Assembly (NCBI GenBank): GCA_041484255.1
Contig: JBGPHE010000001.1
Span: 1-64,000 of the forward strand
Direction: 5' to 3'
DNA: 64,000 nt
Source: JAWAAW01 sp041484255
GTDB lineage: Archaea; Nanobdellota; Nanobdellia; Woesearchaeales; ARS49
Shown here: in pieces, positions 60,025 through 64,000 of the stretch
How positions within the stretch are numbered: the stretch's first letter is position 1
Layout: each line of letters starts with the position of its first letter
Notes under the pieces: generated by a model
The model's database searches: none
Told to the model about the DNA's origin: nothing
The model's input: only the letters and a program-made list of their open reading frames with translations
Translations under genes and position numbers: made by a program

Positions 60025-60204
60025 GTGGGTTTAACCAGAAAGCTTCAGCGGACGAAGAAAGATCAGTATACGCTGACGATTCCAAAAGCATTAGTGGAAC
60101 TGCTCAACCTCAAGGAGCAGGACGAGATCGAGTTTAACCTTGTTGACGGCAATATCACGCTGAAGAAGTCGGCGCGCAAGCGGGGTGAGAAGGATGCGAA
60201 GTAA
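60025..60204 (+). CDS. AbrB/SpoVT-family small DNA-binding protein
   Basis: 59 aa, read directly from the GTG at 60025 with GGGGAG 8 nt upstream. The body RKLQRTKKDQYTLTIPKAL-VELLNLKEQDEIEFNLVDGNITLKK has the swapped-hairpin pattern of AbrB/MazE proteins (TIPK..., D-E-I-E-F, G-x-I-x-L-K-K). The tail is basic. Proteins of this group bind palindromic DNA as dimers or tetramers; the TTCATATGAA array just upstream is a natural target. Its last 11 bases overlap the start of P4, so expression is coupled. Confidence 0.78.
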   Translation: MGLTRKLQRTKKDQYTLTIPKALVELLNLKEQDEIEFNLVDGNITLKKSARKRGEKDAK

Positions 60205-63200
60205 GCGCGCAGCCCTCTCGGACAGGCTTCTTATCGGGCTTGTCCTCCTTGCAGGCGTTTTCGGCATCGCAGTGATGCTCTGGGGCACGGGAATCATTAC
60301 CGCTCCGCAGTTCGGCAGCGGCGCAGTCACGGGAAGCGTCGTTGCAACGCCTGCAGCGTCGCCTATCACTGGAATGGACGCAGCAGCAGTCGTCAATGAA
60401 GCGCCAATCTATACAGGACCTGCAAGCTTCAGCACGCCGCAAGATACGGCGCTCACCATTGATTTGTCGCAGTACTTCTCTGACCCCGAGCACGATGAGC
60501 TTTCGTTCAGCGCGGCAGAGGAAGACCAGATTGCGGCCGCGGTTGACGGCAGCCTGCTCACGCTCACGCCCGCAGCAGGCTTCGCAGGCGAACGCACGCT
60601 CACTATTGTTGCGTCTGACGGCGTCAATGTCCTGCGCGCGCCGGTCAAGATTGTCGTGGAAGGCACGGCAGCGCCTGAACAGCCGCCCGCGCCTGCACCG
60701 AGCGCGCCGCAGCCAGAACCGCAGCCGCCTGCGCCAGTGACGCAAAACGCGACACAGCCGCCTGAAATCACCACAAGCGACTTCACCAATCCAGGATTCA
60801 CCTCGCAGGACGTCATCACGTCCTGCCCGGCGACGATGAACACCAGCACGGTGCTGACGCAGAGCATTACGTCGACGACCACGTGCATCACGTTCGGCGC
60901 GGACAACATCGCGCTGGACTGCGCGGGATTCAATATCACGTTCGGCACCGGCGGCGGCTCGGCAAACGGCATTGTCGCGCGCAATCGCACCAATGTCACA
61001 ATCACCGGCTGCACCATCCGCGACACGAACGCGGCAGGAACGTTCGGCATCGGCATCAACTTCACGAACGTCAACAACAGCCTTATCGTCAACACCAGCG
61101 TATTCACCAACGGCACCAACGACGACTACGGCATCTACTTTGTCTCGAACGACAGCAACAACACCGTCACCAATGTGAGCGTCTTCGCGCGCGGCACCTC
61201 CATCAACAACATCGGCATCTACTTCATCACCAACGCGAACAACAATACCGTCGACAACAGCACCATCAGCGGGTTAAGCACGGCGAACGTCAACAACCAC
61301 GGCGTCAGGATTGAGGCTGCCTCGTCCAACAACCTTTTCACGAACAACACGGTCAGGACAAACGGAAGCAGCAGCGACTTCGGCTTCTACCTCTTCAACA
61401 ACGTCACGCTGAACACTATCGCGAACAACAATATCACCGCGGACGGCACGAGCGGCACGAATATCGGCATCCGCCTGGAGGGCTCGGGCAACGGCGGCGT
61501 CAACAGCAATTTCATCGCGAACAACACGATCCAGACCTTCCCGCCCGGCGCGAGCAACAACTACGGCATCTACCTCTTCACGTCGGTCTCGAACAACATT
61601 GTCACGAACAATACCGTCCGGACGAACGGCACGTCGACGAATGTCGGCATCCGGCTCGAGAGCACGGCCAGCAACAACACGGTCGCGAACAACAACATCA
61701 CGGTGCGCGGCACGGGCTCCAACAATAATGGCGTCCTCCTGACCACCACTGCGAACAACAACACCGTCGCCAACAACACGATTGACATGAGGGCGGGAAC
61801 CACCACGAACGACGGCATCCTGCTGCAGACCACTGCCAACAACAACACCATCAGCAATAACAGCATCATGATTGCGCAGATGTCGTCAACCGACAACCGC
61901 GGAATCGTATTGTTTAGCACCGCGTTCAACAACATCCTCGTCAACAACACCATCAACACGACGGGAACAATCAATAATTACGGCATCGTCCTGAGCACGA
62001 ACGTCGGCAACACGACCATCGCGAACAACAGCATCCAGACGAACGGCAGCAGCATCAATTACGGCATCTGGCTGACGGCGGTTTCAGACAATACCACCAT
62101 CGCAAACAACCTCATCACGACCGCGGGAGCCGACAGCTACGGCATCCGCCTGGACAACAGCCGCGGAAACAACATCACAGGCAACAACATCACCAGCGCG
62201 CAGTATGACGGCTTGTTCATCGAAGGAACCGACATCACGCACTTCACGAACAACACGATCACCAGCTCAAACACCATCAACGGCTCGCCCATCTTCTACT
62301 ATGGCGGCGCGTACGACTCGCCGGCCTGCCCGAACAACCAGCTGCTGCCGGTTAACGGAACGGCATCGCACATTGACTTCCTGGGCTGCAACAACGTGAC
62401 GCTGACCAATTACACTAGTATCGAGGTGCTCACGCTGGTGAACACCAGCAACATGACCATCACCCAAATCCAGCAGCGCAGCAGCAAGTACGGCATCCGC
62501 GTGTTCTTCACGACCGGCCCGAACAACATTTCATTCAGCAACATCACTGCGTCGAACACGACGGTCTCGGACAATTACGGAGTGTACCTGCTGGTCGCGG
62601 GCAACACGACCATCGCAAACAACAACGTCACGACCATAAGCGCTCTGGCGAACAACCACGGCATCTACCTGCTCACGAACGCGACCAACAATACGGTTGC
62701 GAACAACATCGTGAACACGACCGGCACGAGCAACAACAACGGCATCCGCGTCGAAGGCAATGGCAACAACAACACCATCGTAAACAATACAGTCAGCACC
62801 AAGGGCTCGAGCACGAACAACTACGGCATCGTCCTGTTCAATACCGCGTCCGGCAACCTGGTGCTGAACAACACGGTCAGGGCGAACGGAAGCAGCAGCG
62901 ATTACGGCATCTATGTCATCACTGCTGCGAGCAACAACACGGTCGCGAACAACAGCATCACCACGGACGGCACGAGCGGCACGAACATCGGCATCCGCAT
63001 TGAGGGCGCGAACAACGTTCCGGTCGTCAACAACCTCGTGGCGAACAACCTGATCCAGACCTTCCCACCGGGCGCGAACAGCAACTACGGAATCCAGCTG
63101 GTTACGGTCGTATCGAACAATATCATCACGAACAACACCATCCGCACGAACGGCACATCCATAACCCAAGGCATCCGGCTGGAAAGCGTCGTCGGCAACA

Positions 63201-64000
63201 ACACGGTCGCGAACAATAATATCACGGTGAGGGCTTCGGGAACGCTCAACCACGGCATCTATATGCTCTCCACGGCGAACAACAACACCATCGCCAACAA
63301 CACGATCGACATCAGGGGCGGCACGACCACCAACAACGGCATCCGCGTGGAGGCAATCGCCAACAACAACACGCTCAACAACAATACCATCACCATCGCG
63401 ATGATGTCCGGCAGCGACAACTACGGCATCTATTTGTTTAACGCCGCGTTCAACAACATCGTCATCAACAATACGGTGAATACCAGCGGAACCACCAGCA
63501 ACATCGGCATCTTCCTCTTCACCAATGTCGGCAACGCGATCATCGCGAACAACAGCATCCAGACCAATGGCAGCAGCATCAATTACGGCATCTATATGGT
63601 CACGCAGGCGGACAACACCACCATCGACAACAACATCATCACGACTGCGGGCGCCGACAGCTACGGCATCAGGATGGACAACAGCCGCGGCAACAACATC
63701 ACGCGCAACAATATCACCGGCGCGCAGTATGACGGCTTGTTCATCGAAGGAACCGACATCACGCACTTCACGAACAACACGATCACCAGCTCAAACACCA
63801 TCAACGGCTCGCCCATCTTCTATTACGGCGGCGCATACGACTCGCCCGCGTGCCCGAACAACCAGCAATTGCTCGTCAACAACACCGCGTCGCACATCGA
63901 CTTCCTGCGATGCAACAACGTCACGCTGACAAACTACACCAGCATGGAGGTCTTGTCGCTCATCAACACGAGCAACATGACGATTACCCAAATCCAGCAG
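60194..64000 (+). CDS. Surface protein P4, paralogue of P3; 3' end outside window
   Basis: 1,269 codons from the ATG at 60194 without a stop. N-terminal membrane segment (LLIGLVLLAGVFGIAVMLW), then a cadherin/Ig-like domain nearly the same as that of P3 (GPASFSTPQDTALTIDLSQYF, then LTLTPAAGFAGER), a Pro/Gln linker, and from 60823 a very long right-handed beta-helix opened by the cysteine signature of P1-P3. The helix is built of short rungs of the type NNTI-x-NNxI-x-T-x-G-x-x-x-NYGI. It contains a 508-residue tandem duplication. Almost every rung holds N-glycosylation sequons. By analogy a TSP1-like module, membrane segment and basic tail should lie beyond the window. Confidence 0.82.
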   Translation, partial: MRSKRAALSDRLLIGLVLLAGVFGIAVMLWGTGIITAPQFGSGAVTGSVVATPAASPITGMDAAAVVNEAPIYTGPASFSTPQDTALTIDLSQYFSDPEHDELSFSAAEEDQIAAAVDGSLLTLTPAAGFAGERTLTIVASDGVNVLRAPVKIVVEGTAAPEQPPAPAPSAPQPEPQPPAPVTQNATQPPEITTSDFTNPGFTSQDVITSCPATMNTSTVLTQSITSTTTCITFGADNIALDCAGFNITFGTGGGSANGIVARNRTNVTITGCTIRDTNAAGTFGIGINFTNVNNSLIVNTSVFTNGTNDDYGIYFVSNDSNNTVTNVSVFARGTSINNIGIYFITNANNNTVDNSTISGLSTANVNNHGVRIEAASSNNLFTNNTVRTNGSSSDFGFYLFNNVTLNTIANNNITADGTSGTNIGIRLEGSGNGGVNSNFIANNTIQTFPPGASNNYGIYLFTSVSNNIVTNNTVRTNGTSTNVGIRLESTASNNTVANNNITVRGTGSNNNGVLLTTTANNNTVANNTIDMRAGTTTNDGILLQTTANNNTISNNSIMIAQMSSTDNRGIVLFSTAFNNILVNNTINTTGTINNYGIVLSTNVGNTTIANNSIQTNGSSINYGIWLTAVSDNTTIANNLITTAGADSYGIRLDNSRGNNITGNNITSAQYDGLFIEGTDITHFTNNTITSSNTINGSPIFYYGGAYDSPACPNNQLLPVNGTASHIDFLGCNNVTLTNYTSIEVLTLVNTSNMTITQIQQRSSKYGIRVFFTTGPNNISFSNITASNTTVSDNYGVYLLVAGNTTIANNNVTTISALANNHGIYLLTNATNNTVANNIVNTTGTSNNNGIRVEGNGNNNTIVNNTVSTKGSSTNNYGIVLFNTASGNLVLNNTVRANGSSSDYGIYVITAASNNTVANNSITTDGTSGTNIGIRIEGANNVPVVNNLVANNLIQTFPPGANSNYGIQLVTVVSNNIITNNTIRTNGTSITQGIRLESVVGNNTVANNNITVRASGTLNHGIYMLSTANNNTIANNTIDIRGGTTTNNGIRVEAIANNNTLNNNTITIAMMSGSDNYGIYLFNAAFNNIVINNTVNTSGTTSNIGIFLFTNVGNAIIANNSIQTNGSSINYGIYMVTQADNTTIDNNIITTAGADSYGIRMDNSRGNNITRNNITGAQYDGLFIEGTDITHFTNNTITSSNTINGSPIFYYGGAYDSPACPNNQQLLVNNTASHIDFLRCNNVTLTNYTSMEVLSLINTSNMTITQIQQ
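61000..64000 (+). repeat. 1,524-bp (508-residue) tandem repeat in P4
   Basis: Matching points lie exactly 1,524 bp apart: AACGGAAGCA at 61361 and 62885, CAGTATGACG at 62201 and 63725, and AACACSAGCA at 62441 and 63965. Around 62201/63725 more than 100 bp are almost identical. The second copy is still running at the window end, so there may be more copies. Confidence 0.8.

Noticed and set aside
60823..64000. Evenly spaced short repeats that might be a CRISPR array
   Set aside because: Repeats are in-frame beta-helix rungs with codon variation in an open frame; there is no constant repeat with unique spacers and no cas gene.
1..64000. tRNA, rRNA, insertion sequences or integrase/att sites
   Set aside because: No cloverleaf with a TTCGA-type T-loop, no rRNA core sequence, no transposase or integrase motif and no terminal repeats were seen. 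Spacers are mostly under 150 bp.

Overview
The window looks like chromosomal DNA of an archaeon, most likely a DPANN-type lineage (Woesearchaeota, Diapherotrites or Micrarchaeota-like; the assignment is inferred from gene content, not proven). It carries archaeal information-processing genes: thermosome, FtsZ followed by SecE, Spt5 and L11, RNase P subunit Rpr2, archaeal GluRS, a DUF1931-type single histone fold and archaeal CMP kinase. Many genes have a TATA box about 25-30 nt before the start codon, implying leaderless mRNAs. A minority have a leader with a G-rich Shine-Dalgarno. The DNA is GC-rich, with a few clearly AT-richer genes that look like later arrivals. I found no rRNA, tRNA, insertion sequence or CRISPR array.

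Region 1 (1-9.6 kb): a truncated PlsC acyltransferase, an active-looking proteasome-type Ntn hydrolase, an ADP-forming acyl-CoA synthetase beta subunit, a small zinc ribbon and a leftward thiol-redox cluster. That cluster holds CcdA, two membrane-anchored proteins that both end in PGMVGGC, a small lipoprotein and a membrane-anchored triple thioredoxin. A BlaI-like repressor and an M48/M56 metalloprotease diverge from ccdA, with a TTACA-N5-TGTAA dyad between the two promoters. gltX, a double VOC protein and a 54-aa histone follow.

Region 2 (9.6-29.8 kb): ordinary housekeeping genes with some unknowns. These are a coiled-coil gene pair, a PD-(D/E)xK-like protein, thermosome, a GNAT enzyme, cmk, FKBP, ftsZ-[AT-rich membrane gene]-secE-spt5-rpl11, an RNA m5C methyltransferase, a fused OPRT-OMPDC (UMP synthase), a D-2-hydroxyacid dehydrogenase, an ACT-domain protein, bacterial-type GAPDH and PGK, a coiled-coil protein and RNase P Rpr2. 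Several promoters carry perfect inverted repeats at or beside the TATA box (UMP synthase, GAPDH, thermosome).

Region 3 (29.8-64 kb): more than half the window is one cell-surface locus. A small gene behind a twin-operator promoter overlaps P1 (1,104 aa, ecto-phosphodiesterase plus beta-helix), which overlaps P2 (3,167 aa, subtilisin plus four beta-helix modules). P3 follows (about 5,598 aa, with glycine-rich, LamG-like and DUF11 tandem repeats). After a 250-bp gap with TTCATATGAA operator repeats comes an AbrB-like gene overlapping P4 (at least 1,269 codons, still open at the window end), which contains a 508-residue tandem repeat. All four giants start with a similar membrane segment. P1-P3 also share a glycine-rich hinge, a cysteine/tryptophan TSP1-like module, C-terminal membrane segment(s) and a basic cytoplasmic tail. 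Together they look like a secreted, heavily glycosylated surface or adhesion system under its own transcriptional control.
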